A stretch of 42,325 bases of DNA, from contig JAUUYD010000001.1 of assembly GCA_030590585.1 (NCBI GenBank), positions 1 to 42,325 on the forward strand, in the 5' to 3' direction. Below, piece after piece: positions 41,796-42,325 of this stretch (positions are counted from its first letter, which is position 1; the number at the start of each line of letters is the position of its first letter). This DNA is from Spirochaeta sp. (GTDB taxonomy: Bacteria > Spirochaetota > Spirochaetia > Spirochaetales_E > Spirochaetaceae_B). The notes beneath the pieces were generated by a model that was not told the origin of the DNA, did not search any database, and saw nothing but the letters and a program-made list of their open reading frames with translations. Both the position numbers and the translations under genes were made by a program.

Positions 41796-42325
41796 ATGAT
41801 TCCCTCTATGTCATTAATCAGAGAATATAGATCTCTTCCCGGCCCGATCTGGGCTATGGCTGCCGCAAGGATGGTTAATGCCGTTGGAAGTTTTGTTTAT
41901 CCATTTTTAACACTCCTTCTCACTGACAAAATGGATTTTGATGAGGGTACCGCCGGCCGCATCCTGATGATGGCTGCCGTCATGTTCGTTCCAGGTTCCC
42001 TGATGGGAGGGTGGCTTGCCGACAGAGTAGGGCGTAAAAGACTTCTTGTTACAGCACAGATTATGGGAGCTCTCTGTCTCGGCCTGGTTGGTTTTATGCC
42101 CTTAACCCCTATGATTATCTGGCCCATAATGATTCAGAATTTTTTCTTCGGATTGATGATGCCGGCCTCCTCGGCAGCAACTTACGATCTGACTACACCG
42201 GAGAATCGGAAAATCGCTTTCAGTCTTTTATATCTGGCAATGAACCTGGGATTTGCAGTCGGCCCCCTCCTGGCCGGATATCTCTACGAATCACATGCAA
42301 GGTGGCTTTTTCTCGGAGATGCCGG
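41796..42325 (+). CDS. Major facilitator superfamily transporter, 3' end outside the window
   Basis: The frame from ATG 41796 (or 41808) runs open to the end of the window, giving about 176 residues. It has successive hydrophobic helices (MVNAVGSFVYPFLTLLLT, ILMMAAVMFVPGSLMGGWLA, LCLGLVGFMPLTPMIIWPIM) and the MFS motif A GGWLADRVGRKR between helices 2 and 3. The substrate is unknown; a drug or metabolite efflux role is common for such proteins. The gene diverges from apbE, whose longest reading would begin at the adjacent base. No Shine-Dalgarno site precedes either ATG. The remaining two-thirds is not seen. Confidence 0.9.
   Translation, partial: MIPSMSLIREYRSLPGPIWAMAAARMVNAVGSFVYPFLTLLLTDKMDFDEGTAGRILMMAAVMFVPGSLMGGWLADRVGRKRLLVTAQIMGALCLGLVGFMPLTPMIIWPIMIQNFFFGLMMPASSAATYDLTTPENRKIAFSLLYLAMNLGFAVGPLLAGYLYESHARWLFLGDA

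Overview
The window is chromosomal DNA from a member of the phylum Spirochaetota, probably a free-living Spirochaetales species. This rests on a giant coiled-coil protein of the spirochaete 'SpiroCoCo' type at the left edge, two bactofilin genes of which one follows an M23 peptidase, and a YaaR/YaaT pair. Composition is moderate in GC and even throughout. I see no prophage, transposase, integrase, CRISPR array, rRNA or tRNA gene. Predicted promoters are sigma-70-like and often carry TTGACG or TTGACA at -35.

Layout. 1-3521: coiled-coil protein, AraC-like protein and a small convergent coiled-coil gene. 3605-8294: heat-shock operon grpE-dnaK-dnaJ followed by a short-chain dehydrogenase that seems to start with CTG. 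8291-8582: remains of a small minus-strand gene. 8601-13095: a large PEP/pyruvate-binding-domain protein, then glutamate dehydrogenase. 13150-17796: a membrane Ser/Thr kinase that looks leaderless, D-aminoacyl-tRNA deacylase, an rRNA methyltransferase and a double NDK-domain protein. 17769-19660: dusB and tatD on the minus strand. 19754-22697: M23 peptidase, bactofilin, YaaR and YaaT (RicT). 22737-23944: a 56-residue zinc-ribbon gene, a cloverleaf-forming element, rpsT with a TTG start, and an HU/IHF gene with a terminator. 24001-25888: response regulator, small TPR protein, second bactofilin and PncC. 25899-28145: rho and rpmE with a terminator. 28198-29414: a galactokinase-like protein lacking key catalytic residues. 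29562-32602: TPR protein, propeller/VWA secreted protein and a cysteine-cluster protein. 32606-33277: secreted protein on the minus strand. 33386-37871: clpS (frameshifted in a run of six G), clpA, aat and an envelope protein. 37868-41756: orphan DNA methylase, YihY membrane protein and ApbE lipoprotein on the minus strand. 41796 to the end: start of an MFS transporter.

How the genes work together. Three blocks are functional units. GrpE-DnaK-DnaJ is the Hsp70 machine, here without hrcA. ClpS-ClpA-Aat is an N-degron degradation module: Aat adds Leu or Phe to N-termini, ClpS delivers substrates and ClpA unfolds them. M23 peptidase plus bactofilin is a cell-shape and cell-wall module. RNA and translation housekeeping genes (dtd, rlmB-like, dusB, rpsT, rpmE, rho) are interspersed.

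Most unusual points: the clpS frameshift at a homopolymer; the perfect four-arm cloverleaf in the rpsT leader; the apparently inactive galactokinase homologue; several genes whose -10 box lies exactly 7 nt before an ATG with no Shine-Dalgarno site; and the CTG start of the dehydrogenase. No convincing wholly new multi-gene system was found. The best candidates for undescribed biology are the cloverleaf, the pseudo-galactokinase and the zinc-ribbon protein.
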